From Kutzneria sp. CA-103260 (lineage in GTDB: Bacteria; Actinomycetota; Actinomycetes; Mycobacteriales; Pseudonocardiaceae), in the NCBI RefSeq assembly GCF_018263855.1, contig NZ_CP073318.1, positions 1,984,001 to 2,048,000 on the forward strand: DNA of 64,000 bases, given 5' to 3'. The position numbers were made by a program, and so were the translations under genes. Numbering within the stretch: position 1 is the stretch's first letter; each line of letters starts with the position of its first letter. The notes beneath the pieces are model-generated. The model was not told where the DNA came from and searched no databases. It saw only the letters and a program-made list of their open reading frames with translations. This document shows positions 9,089-18,361 of this stretch, piece by piece.

Positions 9089-10107
9089 AGCGTCGCCTCC
9101 TCGCCGGTGGGCAGCACGTCGGCCCGGATGAACTCGCGCAGCACGTCCGCGGCCTGCGCGGCCTCGGCGACCGACGCCGCGTATCGCTTCGCGACCAGAC
9201 CGTTGCCCCGCTCCACCGCGGTCTGCTCCATCCGCCGGCCCAGGGTGATTTTCTCGTCTAGCGTGCGCAGCGCGGTCCACAGCGCCCGTTCCAGCTGCCC
9301 GTCCTTCCGTTCGGCCAGGGCCTCCAGGCTCCAGGCGTGCCCGACGCGGCACCGGTACCTCCGTGTGCCCGGCACGGTCATCAGGCTCCCGTCGCAGTCC
9401 GGGCAGGTGAAGCCCGACGGATCGCCCATGGTATCCATGTTGGGGCGGCCTTCCTTGAGTCCGTGCGCGGCGATGTCCGCCTCGACCAGATCGAGGGGGG
9501 ACATCGTGTTCGCCGGTCCGGCGGCCACCGGTTCGGCGATGAGCTTGGTGAGCACCTCGGCCAGTTCCGCCACCGGCGCGACCCGGGCTGTGGGCACCTC
9601 ACGCAGCGCGTTCTCCGGCATCCCCGGGCAGAGGGCGTCGGCCGGGTCCTGCACGACCGCGGCCCCGCCGCGGGCGACGATCGACGTCAGGCCGGAGGCG
9701 CCGTCGTCGAGGGCGCCGGACAGCACGACGCCGATGGCCCGTGGCCCGACCGCTCGGGCCGTGGACCGGAACAGAGCGTCCACTGCTGGCCGGTGTCCGT
9801 TCTCCGCCGGCCCTCTCGACAGACCCATCAAGTCATCGAGGACCAGCAGGTGGTGGTCGGGGATGGCGGTGTAGACGTGGCCGTGGCGCAGCGGCGCGCC
9901 GTGCGACGCCGGCCGCGCCGGCAGCAGGCCGGCGCGGTTGAGGATCGCCGGCAGCGCGCTCGTGCAGCCGCTGGGCATGTGCAGCACCACCAGCACCGCG
10001 GCGGCCAGATCCGCGGGCAGCGTCGCCAGCAGCCCCCGCAGCGACTCGACTCCGCCGGCGGACGCGCCGACCACGACCACGTCGCGGTGCTGCGGCAATT
10101 CCGTCAC
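9085..10107 (-). CDS. cheB: CheB-type protein-glutamate methylesterase without receiver domain
   Basis: 340 residues. The methylesterase domain starts directly: VVVGASAGGVESLRGLL places the catalytic Ser at residue 16, VLHMPSG the His at 43 and VVLSGALDDGASG the Asp near 134. No CheY-like receiver precedes it, so phosphorylation control is absent. The C-terminal 120 residues carry a Cys/His cluster (FTCPDCDG ... YRCRVGHAWS) that may bind a metal, followed by a helical tail. It is the first gene of a three-gene operon with the STAS-ATPase and CheR/PAS genes. No chemoreceptor, CheA or CheW gene is in the window. Confidence 0.85.
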   Translation of the reverse strand: MTELPQHRDVVVVGASAGGVESLRGLLATLPADLAAAVLVVLHMPSGCTSALPAILNRAGLLPARPASHGAPLRHGHVYTAIPDHHLLVLDDLMGLSRGPAENGHRPAVDALFRSTARAVGPRAIGVVLSGALDDGASGLTSIVARGGAAVVQDPADALCPGMPENALREVPTARVAPVAELAEVLTKLIAEPVAAGPANTMSPLDLVEADIAAHGLKEGRPNMDTMGDPSGFTCPDCDGSLMTVPGTRRYRCRVGHAWSLEALAERKDGQLERALWTALRTLDEKITLGRRMEQTAVERGNGLVAKRYAASVAEAAQAADVLREFIRADVLPTGEEATL

Positions 10108-10279
10108 CTTCTTCGGTGGCTCGTCCCCCGGATCGGAGGTTACCCCTGGTTAGGGAGCCTGACACCTAGCTGGGAACCGTGCGCGTCCGAGACCACAGGT
10201 CCTCGACCGGCCGGGCACGGCCCTTCTGCTCCTCATGGCAGTGGTCTTCCCCTTCCGCGACGGGTGAAACGGCGCACGA

Positions 10280-10480
10280 GGATTTCTCCAGCGCGAGGTG
10301 CGGCCCGCCGCAGCATTTCGAGTCGGTGGACGCCTACGAGTCCAAAGTGGACGCGCTGGCCGCCGCTGGCGCCGTCCTCGACCGGGGCATGATCTATTGG
10401 GACGTCCGGCTTTCCGTGCACCAGCCGACTGTGGAGGTGCGCGTCGCCGACGTGCTCCTGACCCCGGTGGTCCCGTGCGG
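10280..10480 (+). pseudogene. Relic of a carboxylate-amine ligase (GCS2 / YbdK family)
   Basis: A stretch of about 50 codons encodes HFESVDAYESKVDALAAAGA and DRGMIYWDVRLSVHQPTVEV followed by RVADV, which is the conserved core of GCS2-type glutamate-cysteine ligases (an internal block of a protein of about 370 residues). Neither the N-terminal two thirds nor the C-terminus can be found in any frame; the flanks look scrambled. This is the only recognisable content of the 512-bp gap between cheB (10107) and the small gene at 10620. Confidence 0.65.
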
Positions 10481-10619
10481 CCCTGGCTACCTTCTCCGCT
10501 CCGGCTCAAACCTGTCGCCGGGAACTGCGCCTGCGCCGATCAGGTGACGTGCGGATTGAGCCGGCCTGCGCCGGGTACTGCCGGCGGGCCCAGGTTGGCC
10601 CGGCGGCGGAGGAGTGGAC

Positions 10620-10862
10620 GTGACTGCGCACAGGATTCCCGCGGCGGCGGCCGGACGGGACGGTCCACGGTGGGCCGAGCTGGACGAACTGGCCCGCGCC
10701 GAGCAGGCGATGGCCGACGGCTGTCCGAGTGTCGACCAGGAGTTGCTGCTGATGTCCGTGGGAAGCAAGGCGCATCTGGCCCGTCGGCACCGGTCGATCG
10801 CCAGGCCGCGCCGGCACGGGCCGCTCGTCCGGTGGCTGCGCCGGTTCCGGGTGGCTCGGTGA
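10620..10862 (+). CDS. Small basic protein of unknown function
   Basis: 80 residues from a GTG preceded by GGAGGAG at 10608-10614, a very good ribosome site. It has an acidic middle part (ELDELARAEQAMADG) and a strongly basic C-terminus (KAHLARRHRSIARPRRHGPL, then VRWLRRFRVAR). I do not recognise a family. The strong translation signal is the main reason to believe it. Confidence 0.45.
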   Translation: MTAHRIPAAAAGRDGPRWAELDELARAEQAMADGCPSVDQELLLMSVGSKAHLARRHRSIARPRRHGPLVRWLRRFRVAR

Positions 10863-10897
10863 CGGGTGCCGGCCCGGGCGGAGGCCGGCGGTGATCG

Positions 10898-11500
10898 TCA
10901 CTGGTGGTAGAAGTGCACGTTGCTCCACTGCACGGCGATCGGGCCCTTGCCGCTGGCGGTGCGGTAGGCGCCGAACTTGTCGTAGAACGTGCCGCCGGGG
11001 CTGGACTCCGTGTACTTCAGGCTGCCGTTGATGTACACCTGGATCGTCTTGCCGGGGGTGTGCACGGTGTCCACGGTCACCGGCGTGCCGACGGTCGCGC
11101 CGGTGGCGATGGTCTTCTGGTTCTCCACCGAGTACAGGCGGCCGCCGTTCTCCACGGCCAGCAGGAAGTACGGGCCCTGCGTGCCGTGGAAGGTCTGCTT
11201 GAGGCTGATCCGCGAGCCGCTCTGGCTGGTGATGCGGAACGTGCCCTCGAACTTGCGCGGTCCGTCGCTGTAGTCGGCGTACCGGCGTTCGGCCCGGTCG
11301 TGCGAGGCGCCGGACTGCGAACAGGTCAGCTGGAACGTGAGGTCGTCGACCTTGCCGCAGCCCTCCTGCTGCACCTTGAAGCTCGGCGAGTACTCGATCC
11401 AGGTCGCGGCCGGCGTCTGCGCCGAGGCCGCGGGCGCGATCATCAGCGCCGCCCCGCAGACGGCGCCGCACAGGGCGGCCGTGGTGCGTATCCGAGACAT
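10898..11500 (-). CDS. Secreted jelly-roll protein, polysaccharide-lyase-like
   Basis: 200 residues. The N-terminus is a Sec signal peptide (TTAALCGAVCGAALMIAPAA, cut after SAQ or nearby). The mature part is beta-rich and resembles concanavalin-like jelly-roll lyases: RAERRYADYSDGPRKFEGTF, ISLKQTFHGTQGPYFLLAV, IQVYINGSLKY and FYDKFGAYRT match the spacing of such folds, with an Arg-x-Glu pair and a KFG strand. Catalytic assignment is not possible by eye. AGGAG precedes the ATG. A LacI-type operator lies 25-38 bp upstream, which supports a role with a carbohydrate. Confidence 0.7.
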   Translation of the reverse strand: MSRIRTTAALCGAVCGAALMIAPAASAQTPAATWIEYSPSFKVQQEGCGKVDDLTFQLTCSQSGASHDRAERRYADYSDGPRKFEGTFRITSQSGSRISLKQTFHGTQGPYFLLAVENGGRLYSVENQKTIATGATVGTPVTVDTVHTPGKTIQVYINGSLKYTESSPGGTFYDKFGAYRTASGKGPIAVQWSNVHFYHQ

Positions 11501-11524
11501 GTGCGCTCCTGGTGTCCAGGTGGC

Positions 11525-11538
11525 TGTAAACGTTTTCA
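11525..11538. promoter_or_regulatory. LacI/GalR-family operator candidate
   Basis: TGTAAACGTTTTCA is a near-perfect palindrome centred on CG, the hallmark of LacI/GalR/CcpA-family operators. It sits 25-38 bp upstream of the secreted jelly-roll gene in an otherwise very GC-rich gap of 311 bp (11501-11811) that holds no gene. A LacI-family repressor would respond to a sugar; none is encoded in this window. Confidence 0.6.
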
Positions 11539-11811
11539 ATCTGGTTGTACCACAGTGTCGGGACTGGTGATTCGGCCGTCCGGTGTAGCCCGACGACGAT
11601 TCGACGGCCTGCTCTGCCGGTGGCTTGCGCCGCCCGCACCCGCTGCTCCCTGGTCGTCGCCACGCCGGTGTCGTCGGGACGCAGCCGCAGGAAGGTGCTG
11701 CGACCGTGAGGTTTGAACCACGCGCCGCCGGGGTACACGCGCGCGTGCGCGCCCGAGCGGCGGCACGATGTCGGTGTGAGCGGATGCAGCGCGGAGGAAC
11801 CGGAGGCAGGG

Positions 11812-11937
11812 GTGGCGACCGTCGTCGTTGAGCGGCTGGCTGAGGACCACTCGGCGGTGCTGCGCCCGATGGAGCTGACCGGCCTGACCGAGGACCTCGT
11901 GAGCTGTACCAGCCTGAGGGCGGCCCTCGGCGGATGA
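11812..11937 (+). CDS. Very short STAS-like ORF, probably truncated
   Basis: 41 residues from a GTG behind GGAGG. The sequence VVVERLAEDHSAVLRPMEL looks like the first strands of an STAS anti-sigma-factor antagonist, but the reading ends after RAALGG, less than half of a normal domain. Its stop overlaps the start of the phosphatase gene at 11934 (ATGA), so translation is coupled. It may be a relic of an antagonist or now act only as a coupling leader. Confidence 0.4.
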   Translation: MATVVVERLAEDHSAVLRPMELTGLTEDLVSCTSLRAALGG

Positions 11938-13544
11938 ACGGCGTCGAACCACCGTGGAGATGGCAGGGGCTGGCCAAGGTCGAGCAGCTGACCGGTATCC
12001 GCCGTGACATCGAGCAGTGGACGGAGCGGGCCCGGCTGTCCGCGGACCTGTCACAGACGGTGGCGCTGGCGGTGTACGAGGCGATGGCCAACGTCGTGGA
12101 GCACGCCTACCGCGATGACGGGCCGGGCACGCTCGACGTCGAGATCCGGCATGACGGCGACGCCGTGGTCGTGACCGTGGGCGACGAGGGCCACTGGCAC
12201 GTGAGCACGCCGGCCGAGCGGCTGCACCGGGGCCGCGGCCTGGAGCTGATCGAGCGCCTGACCGAACAGGTGTCGGTGATGCCCTCGCCCACCGGCACGA
12301 CCGTGTGCATGCGCTGGCCGATCGCGGTCGTGCCGGCCCGCCCGGACGACGCGGCGCGGCTGCGGTTCCTGGAGGCGATGGCTGACGTCGTGCTGGCTCG
12401 GCTGGACACGGACGCGGTGCTCCGCGAGCTGCTGACCCGCGTGCACGACCTGCTGCGGGTGGACACGGTGGCGGTGCTGGTCCACGACGGCCACGCCGGC
12501 CACCTGGCGACCGGTGTCGCCGTCGGCCTTGAGGACCGGTTCGGCCGTCCGACGCGAATCCGGCCCGGCGACGGGCTGGCCGGCCGGGCGGCGGCGACCA
12601 TGCGGGCGGCGGCCACCGACCGGGTGGACGCCACGGCCTTCGAGGCGGATCGCCTGCTGGACAACGGCGTTCGGGCCATGGCCGCCGCGCCCATGGTGGC
12701 CGGCGGTGCGCTCGTCGGTGTGCTGCGGGTGGGCGCGCGGGATGACCGGACGTTCACCGACGATGATCTGGGTCTGCTTCAGGTCGCTGCTGACCGGTTG
12801 GCGCTGGCTGTGCAGGCGCATGCGTCTGATGCGGAGAGCGCTGCGACGACTGCGTTGCAGCGCAGCTTGTTGCCCAGTCGTCTGCCGGCGGTTGCCGGGC
12901 TTGATTTCGCGGGTCGTTATGCGCCGGGTGCGGAGTTGGGGGTCGGTGGTGACTGGTATGACGTGTTTTCGTTGTCGGATGGTCGGATTGGCATTGTCAT
13001 CGGTGACGTGGCCGGGCATGGTTTTCCTGCTGCGGTGGTGATGGGTCGGCTGCGGAGTGCTCTTCGGGCGTATGCGTTGGACAACGATGCTCCGGAGGTG
13101 GTGTTGGACAAGTTGGACCGCAAGGCCAGTCATTTTGAGGCTGGTGTGATGGCCACGGTGGCGTATGCCGTGGTTGAGCCGGCTGCTGGTCGGTTGACGT
13201 TGTGCCTGGCCGGGCATCTGCGTCCGGTGCTGGCTGTGCCCGGTTGTCGGGGCGAGTTCGTGGACGTCCCTGTTGATCCGCCCATCGGCTTCGCCCTGCG
13301 GGGTCGGCCCCGTCGTGGCCGGGTCGTCGACATTCCGCCCGGCGCCACGGTGTGCTTCTACACCGATGGACTGGTGGAGCGTCGGGATCGTCCCATCGAT
13401 GTCGGCTTGTCCGAGCTGTTGGACGCCGTTGCCGCCGTGCCGTCGGAGACGGTGTGCGCCGAGCTCATGGCGGAGTTCGTCGAGGGGCAGGCCACCGCTG
13501 ACGATGTCGCCCTGCTTGTCGTGCACCGCAAGGGCGCTGTTTAG
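11934..13544 (+). CDS. Anti-sigma ATPase - GAF - SpoIIE-type PP2C phosphatase
   Basis: 536 residues with three domains: RsbW-like HATPase_c (1-125; ALAVYEAMANVVEHAY as N-box, GRGLELIERL), a GAF domain (about 145-290), and a SpoIIE/RsbU PP2C phosphatase (about 300-536; GGDWYDVF, IGDVAGHGFPAAVVMGRLR, FYTDGLVERRD, DDVALLV with metal-binding Asp residues). Such proteins dephosphorylate STAS antagonists and so free sigma factors. From about residue 280 on the codon usage changes sharply to T-ending codons while the first half is GC-ending. Confidence 0.85.
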   Translation: MNGVEPPWRWQGLAKVEQLTGIRRDIEQWTERARLSADLSQTVALAVYEAMANVVEHAYRDDGPGTLDVEIRHDGDAVVVTVGDEGHWHVSTPAERLHRGRGLELIERLTEQVSVMPSPTGTTVCMRWPIAVVPARPDDAARLRFLEAMADVVLARLDTDAVLRELLTRVHDLLRVDTVAVLVHDGHAGHLATGVAVGLEDRFGRPTRIRPGDGLAGRAAATMRAAATDRVDATAFEADRLLDNGVRAMAAAPMVAGGALVGVLRVGARDDRTFTDDDLGLLQVAADRLALAVQAHASDAESAATTALQRSLLPSRLPAVAGLDFAGRYAPGAELGVGGDWYDVFSLSDGRIGIVIGDVAGHGFPAAVVMGRLRSALRAYALDNDAPEVVLDKLDRKASHFEAGVMATVAYAVVEPAAGRLTLCLAGHLRPVLAVPGCRGEFVDVPVDPPIGFALRGRPRRGRVVDIPPGATVCFYTDGLVERRDRPIDVGLSELLDAVAAVPSETVCAELMAEFVEGQATADDVALLVVHRKGAV

Positions 13545-13699
13545 CGGTCATGGCGGTTGCCGGGCGCCGTCCACGGTGGACGCCGTGATCGCCGGCAGCC
13601 CTCGACCGTGGCCGGGATCTTGACGAACAGGTTGTCCCGGCGGACTGTTCGCCACAGCGAGTGCGCCATCGACGGGGCCCGCCAAACCTTCCTTCTGAC

Positions 13700-14023
13700 T
13701 GGCCTCTGTCCAACGTCAACGGGACGAGCCCGCGCGGTCCGGCACCTGGGACGCGTGGCTCGACGGTTACACCCACACCGACACCCTGACCCAGTCGGTG
13801 ACCATCCCGGCCGGCTGTCAAGGCCGGCGCCACCACGGTGGCCACGTTCTCCAACTTGGACAAGAACTCCGGCTACGCGCAGCAGACGTTCGACGTCTCC
13901 TCGCTGGCCGGGCAGACCATCACGGTCAGCTTCTCCGGTACCGAGGATTCCTCGCCACAGACCTCTTTTGTCCTCGACGACACCGCGCTCAACGTCGCGC
14001 GGACGGTCCTTATCGGACGATGA
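13700..14023 (+). pseudogene. Relic of the C-terminal domain of a secreted actinomycete protein
   Basis: Two pieces in different frames: GTWDAWLDGYTHTDTLTQSV followed by TIPAGC (about 13744-13818), then, shifted by one base, KAGATTVATFSNLDKNSGYA to SSPQTSFVLDDTALNVA (about 13820-14008). Together they match the galactose-binding-like C-terminal domain found on exported proteases of actinomycetes, with about 25 residues missing at the junction. No upstream catalytic domain or signal peptide exists. This fills the 465-bp gap between the phosphatase and USP genes; the rest of the gap shows nothing recognisable. Confidence 0.7.
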
Positions 14024-14804
14024 GCACGGGGCAAGGTGCGTGGTACAGGGCGGTCCTGGTGACGGTGCCGATGGGGTGCCGAGGGGACTGGCCGGTGGCC
14101 AGCACGACGAGGTCGGTGTCGATGAGGCGCTGCACTGTCTCGTGGGGCAGTTGCCGCGCGAGGGTGAACGAGGCGCGGACGGCCAGGGCGAGCGACTTGA
14201 GTTGGAGTTCGGCGATGTGCAGGACGTCTTCGGGAGCGGGCTCCAGACGGAGTTCGTCGGGGGCGGCGTGCACGACGCGGAGGCGGGCGCGGCGGGAGGC
14301 GGCGAACTCGGCGGCGTGGCGGAGGACGAGAGTGTCGTCGGGGCCGCCGCTGATCATGGCGGTGACGCGCCGGTGGTCGCCGTGGACGGCGGGGGGAGTG
14401 CCGCGGACGACGAGGACGTCGCACCGGGCGCCGGTGAGGACGGGGATGACGAGGTCGCCGAGGCCGAAGTGGCGGTGGCCGCGGCAGCCGAGGACAAGCA
14501 GGGAGCTGTCGGCGCTGGCGGTGGTGAGGTCGACGACGGGTGCGGCGCCGACGGGGCGGGACATGATGGGCAGCAGCGGGTAGAGCCGGTGGGCGTGGCT
14601 GAGACCGAGGTCGGTCGGGACGTCGGAGGGGACTTCGTCGCGGGCCCGCAGGACGCGCAGCGAGGCCCCGCGCGACCAGGCGTGGCAGGCGGCCCAGTCG
14701 AGGGCCAGGCCGCCCCAGTACGAACCGTCGACGCCAACGGTCACCGCCTTGGCGGGCCTGGTCTGGACGGGGCGGATGTCGTGCAGCGGGGCGGCGGCGG
14801 GCAT
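14010..14804 (-). CDS. Universal stress protein, tandem UspA
   Basis: 264 residues, two UspA domains. The first starts AVTVGVDGSYWGGLALDWAA and has a shortened nucleotide loop (LGCRGHRHFGLGDLVI); the second ends ATGQSPRHPIGTVTRTALYH followed by APCPVLIVR, also lacking the full G-2x-G-9x-G-S/T ATP motif. GAGGAGG precedes the ATG at 14804. It is divergent from the phosphoketolase gene, and the 179-bp gap contains a DosR-box-like palindrome. Its last bases overlap the relic on the other strand. Confidence 0.85.
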   Translation of the reverse strand: MPAAAPLHDIRPVQTRPAKAVTVGVDGSYWGGLALDWAACHAWSRGASLRVLRARDEVPSDVPTDLGLSHAHRLYPLLPIMSRPVGAAPVVDLTTASADSSLLVLGCRGHRHFGLGDLVIPVLTGARCDVLVVRGTPPAVHGDHRRVTAMISGGPDDTLVLRHAAEFAASRRARLRVVHAAPDELRLEPAPEDVLHIAELQLKSLALAVRASFTLARQLPHETVQRLIDTDLVVLATGQSPRHPIGTVTRTALYHAPCPVLIVR

Positions 14805-14880
14805 CGGGTCCTCCTCGGGTGTGCACCAACCGTCGCGCAGGCCTCTGACCTGCGACAGGGACCGTCGTAAGGACGGCACG

Positions 14881-14894
14881 GGGCCGAAAGACCC
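14881..14894. promoter_or_regulatory. DevR (DosR)-box-like palindrome
   Basis: GGGCCGAAAGACCC, flanked by one more G/C pair, matches the 14-bp geometry of the mycobacterial DosR core GGGACTWWAGTCCC at the GGG, C, WW, G and CCC positions. It lies 90 bp upstream of the phosphoketolase start and 76 bp from the divergent USP start. A weaker relative (GGGACCGTCGTAAG) begins at 14858. Confidence 0.5.
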
Positions 14895-14983
14895 CGGTGG
14901 TTCGGGTCCGCCGCCTGCGGCCCGCGCCTGGAGGGACCGGCGACTGTGGAGCTGAATCGAGAGCAGCGACCACGGGAGCATCG

Positions 14984-17350
14984 ATGATCACCGCAGGCTC
15001 GATCGAGCAGCAGCCGACCACGCGTTGGGTGCAGCGCCTGGACGCCTGGTGGCGCGCGGCGAACTACCTGTCCGTCGGCCAGATCTACCTGCTGGACAAC
15101 CCGCTGCTGCGGGAGCCGTTGCAGCCCGGGCACGTCAAGCCGCGACTGCTCGGGCACTGGGGGACCGTGCCCGGCCTGACCCTGACCTACGCCCACCTGT
15201 CGCGCATGATCATGCGGCACAGGCTGGACCTCATGCTGGTGACCGGACCCGGTCACGGCGCGGCCGGCCTGAACGCGGCAGCCTGGCTGGAGGGCACGTA
15301 CTCGGAGTGCTACCCGGAGATCGCCCAGGACGAGGACGGCATGCGCCGCCTGTTCCGGCAGTTCTCCTTTCCCGGCGGCGTGCCCAGCCACGCCTCGGCG
15401 CACCTGCCGGGTTCCGTCCACGAGGGCGGCGAGCTCGGCTACTCCCTGGCTCACGCGACCGGCGCGGCGCTGGACAACCCGGGCCTGATCGCGGCCTGCG
15501 TGATCGGCGACGGCGAGGCCGAGACCGGCCCGCTGGCGACCAGTTGGCACGCGACGGCCTTCCTGTCGCCGGAGCGGGACGGCGCGGTGCTGCCGATCCT
15601 GCACCTGAACGGTTACAAGATCGCCAACCCGGCGGTGCTGGCCCGGATGCCGCGCCACGAGCTGAACTCGTTGCTGATCGGGCACGGCTGGCGGCCGCTG
15701 GAGGTCGGCGGCAGCGACCCGCACGAGGTGCACGAGAGCTATTCGGACGCGCTGGAGAAGTGCGTGCTGGGCATCCAGGAGATCCAGGCCGCCGCCCGCC
15801 GCGGCTACGGCGGCCGGGACCGCAAGTGGCCGATGATCGTGCTGCGCACGCCGAAGGGCTGGACCGGTCCGCACGAGATCGACGGCAAGCAGGTGGAGGG
15901 CAGCTGGCGCGCGCACCAGGTGCCGTTCGCGGCGGTCCGTGAGAACGCCCACCACCTGGCCCGCCTGGAACAGTGGATGCAGTCCTACCGCCCGGAGGAG
16001 CTGTTCGAGCAGGACGGCTCGCCGGTGCCGATGATCCGCGACCACCGTCCACTCGGGACGGACCGGATCAGCGCGAAACCCGTTGCCCACGGCCAGGTCC
16101 AGCGCGACCTGCGGCTGCCGGATCCGGCCACCCACGCGGTGGACGTTCCCGCGCGGGGCGAAGTCGCCGCCGAGTCGACGCGGCAGCTGGGCAAGTACCT
16201 CCGCGACGCGGTGGAGCTGAATCCCCACAACCTGTTGCTGTTCGCCCCGGACGAGCACGCCTCCAACCGCCTGGACGCAGTCTTCGACGTGACCGGCCGC
16301 CGCTGGCAGCTGGAGACCGAGCCCGGCGACGACCACCTGGACCGCGACGGCCGGGTGCTGGAGGTGCTGTCCGAGCACCTGTGCCAGGGCTGGTTGGAGG
16401 GCTACCTGCTGACCGGCCGGCACGGCCTGCTGTCCAGCTACGAGGCGTTCGCGCACGTGGTGGACTCGATGGTCGCCCAGCACGCGAAGTGGTTGCACAC
16501 CGCGGCGCGGATCCCGTGGCGGCGGCCGATCCCGAGCCTGAACTACCTGCTGACCTCGCACGTGTGGCGGCAGGACCACAACGGCGCCTCGCACCAGGAT
16601 CCCGGCTTCGTCGACCACGTGCTGAACAAGCGGCCCGAGGTCGTGCGGGTCTACCTGCCGCCGGACGCCAACTGCCTGCTGGCGGTGGCCGATCACTGCC
16701 TGCGCAGCCACGGCCTGGTCAACGTGATCGTCTCCGGCAAGCAGCCGGCGTTGCAGTACCTGACCGCCGACGAGGCGGCGGCGCACTGCGAGCAGGGCCT
16801 GGGCGTGTGGCGCTGGGCCAGCACGGATGCCGACGGGGACACCGACGTGGTGCTGGCCTGTGCCGGCGACGTGCCGACGCAGGAGACGCTGGCCGCGGTG
16901 CAGGTGCTCAAGGAGTTCGTGCCGGACCTGCGGATCCGCGTGGTCAACGTGGTCAACCTGGCCCGGCTGGCCGCGCCCGGACAGCATCCGCACGGCATCG
17001 ACGACAGGGCGTACCGGGAGATCTTCACCGACGCGCCGGTCATCTTCGCCTACCACGGCTACCCGTGGCTGATCCACCGGCTGACCTACCGCCGGCCCGG
17101 CCACGACGACATGCACGTGCACGGCTTCCATGAGAACGGCACCACCACGACGCCGTTCGACATGTGCGTGCTGAACGAGATCGACCGCTACCACCTGGCG
17201 CTGGCCGCGCTGGAGCGGGTGCCCCGCGTCGCCGGGCGGCTCGGGCATGTGCGGCAGCAGCTGCTGGAGCGGCTGGCCGTGCACCACGACCACATCCGGC
17301 GCACCGGCGAGGACCTGCCGGAGATCCGGAACTGGACGTGGACGCCATGA
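14984..17350 (+). CDS. xfp: Xylulose-5-phosphate/fructose-6-phosphate phosphoketolase
   Basis: 788 residues, normal for the family. Phosphoketolase splits xylulose-5-P or fructose-6-P with phosphate into acetyl-phosphate and an aldose phosphate, using thiamine diphosphate. Landmarks: [22 protein letters not shown], the [20 protein letters not shown] block, the TPP/Mg motif [25 protein letters not shown] and [12 protein letters not shown]. The ATG follows GGGAG. Its stop overlaps the acetate kinase start (ATGA), so the two are translated together: acetyl-phosphate made here is the substrate for ATP formation by the next enzyme. Confidence 0.95.
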   Translation: MITAGSIEQQPTTRWVQRLDAWWRAANYLSVGQIYLLDNPLLREPLQPGHVKPRLLGHWGTVPGLTLTYAHLSRMIMRHRLDLMLVTGPGHGAAGLNAAAWLEGTYSECYPEIAQDEDGMRRLFRQFSFPGGVPSHASAHLPGSVHEGGELGYSLAHATGAALDNPGLIAACVIGDGEAETGPLATSWHATAFLSPERDGAVLPILHLNGYKIANPAVLARMPRHELNSLLIGHGWRPLEVGGSDPHEVHESYSDALEKCVLGIQEIQAAARRGYGGRDRKWPMIVLRTPKGWTGPHEIDGKQVEGSWRAHQVPFAAVRENAHHLARLEQWMQSYRPEELFEQDGSPVPMIRDHRPLGTDRISAKPVAHGQVQRDLRLPDPATHAVDVPARGEVAAESTRQLGKYLRDAVELNPHNLLLFAPDEHASNRLDAVFDVTGRRWQLETEPGDDHLDRDGRVLEVLSEHLCQGWLEGYLLTGRHGLLSSYEAFAHVVDSMVAQHAKWLHTAARIPWRRPIPSLNYLLTSHVWRQDHNGASHQDPGFVDHVLNKRPEVVRVYLPPDANCLLAVADHCLRSHGLVNVIVSGKQPALQYLTADEAAAHCEQGLGVWRWASTDADGDTDVVLACAGDVPTQETLAAVQVLKEFVPDLRIRVVNVVNLARLAAPGQHPHGIDDRAYREIFTDAPVIFAYHGYPWLIHRLTYRRPGHDDMHVHGFHENGTTTTPFDMCVLNEIDRYHLALAALERVPRVAGRLGHVRQQLLERLAVHHDHIRRTGEDLPEIRNWTWTP

Positions 17351-18351
17351 GCCGCGTGCTCACCGTGAACCCGGGATCGTCCAGCCTGAAGGTGTCCGTT
17401 GTGGACAGTGGTGAGACGATCGGCGAGTGGGCCGTCCAGGACTGGGACGGGCTGCCGGATCCGGCCGCCGTCGAGGAGGTCGGCCCGGTGGATGCCGTCG
17501 CGCTGCGGTTCGTGCACGGCGGTGACCGACCCGGCCCGGTCGTGTTGGACGCCAAACAGGAGGAGAGCCTGCGGACGCTGGTCCCCATGGCGCCGATCCA
17601 TCAGCCGCGATCCCTGTTGCTGGGCCGGGCGTTGCGGACCTGGTGGCCGGACACGCCGCTGGTGGCGTGCTTCGACACCAGCTTCCACACGCGCCTGCCG
17701 CCGGCGGCCTCGACCTACCCGATCCCGATGGAGTGGACGCGGAAGTACGGCGTTCGGCGGTACGGCTTCCACGGCCTGTCGTGCGCCAACGCGTTGCGCA
17801 CGACCGCGGAGACGCTGGGGCGGCGCCCCGAGGGCGTGGCGATGATCTGCTGCCACCTCGGCTCCGGCGTCTCCGTCACGGCCATCGACGGCGGGCGCAG
17901 CGTCGACACGTCGATGGGCTTCACACCACTGGACGGCGTCCCGATGGCGACCCGGCCGGGCGCGCTCGACCCGGGTCTGCTGCTGTACCTGGCGCGGGAG
18001 ATCCCGTTGCAGACGCTGGACAACGCGTTGAACCACCACAGTGGACTGGCCGGCCTGTCCGGCACGACCGGCGACCTGCGCGAGGTGCTCGCCGTCCGCG
18101 AGCAGGGCTGTCCCGAGGCGGACCTGGCCGTCCGCGTCTACCTGCACCGGCTGCGTCGGGAGATCGCGGCCGCCCGAACGTCCTTGCCACGACTGGACGC
18201 GCTGGTCCTCACCGGCGGCGTCGCGGAGCACCAGCCGGGCCTGCTCGACGAGCTGGCCGCCGGCCTGGAGTTCCTCGGTGTCGAGCCGACCGTGACGCCG
18301 GCCCGTGAGGACCTGGAGATGGCGAGGCAGACCGAGGAAACACTGAACTGA
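17347..18351 (+). CDS. ackA: Acetate kinase, short form
   Basis: Converts acetyl-phosphate and ADP to acetate and ATP. Family motifs are intact: [14 protein letters not shown] at the N-terminus, [20 protein letters not shown] with the catalytic His region, [38 protein letters not shown] and [10 protein letters not shown]. At 334 residues it is 50-60 shorter than usual AckA; the C-terminus ends soon after the last ATPase motif and the region before FVHGG is compressed. Start overlaps the xfp stop. Likely functional, but activity of this short form is an inference. Confidence 0.9.
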   Translation: MSRVLTVNPGSSSLKVSVVDSGETIGEWAVQDWDGLPDPAAVEEVGPVDAVALRFVHGGDRPGPVVLDAKQEESLRTLVPMAPIHQPRSLLLGRALRTWWPDTPLVACFDTSFHTRLPPAASTYPIPMEWTRKYGVRRYGFHGLSCANALRTTAETLGRRPEGVAMICCHLGSGVSVTAIDGGRSVDTSMGFTPLDGVPMATRPGALDPGLLLYLAREIPLQTLDNALNHHSGLAGLSGTTGDLREVLAVREQGCPEADLAVRVYLHRLRREIAAARTSLPRLDALVLTGGVAEHQPGLLDELAAGLEFLGVEPTVTPAREDLEMARQTEETLN

Positions 18352-18361
18352 GGAGGAAACG

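Noticed and set aside
13568..13582. CGTCCACGGTGGACG dyad as terminator of the SpoIIE-type gene
   Set aside because: Only 7-bp arms with a 1-nt centre, which cannot form a hairpin loop; such dyads are expected by chance in this composition.
14741..17293. 850-codon open frame on the minus strand opposite phosphoketolase
   Set aside because: It is a shadow of the high-GC codon pattern: His/Arg/Val/Gln-rich composition, no family motifs, and the plus strand encodes an unmistakable phosphoketolase.
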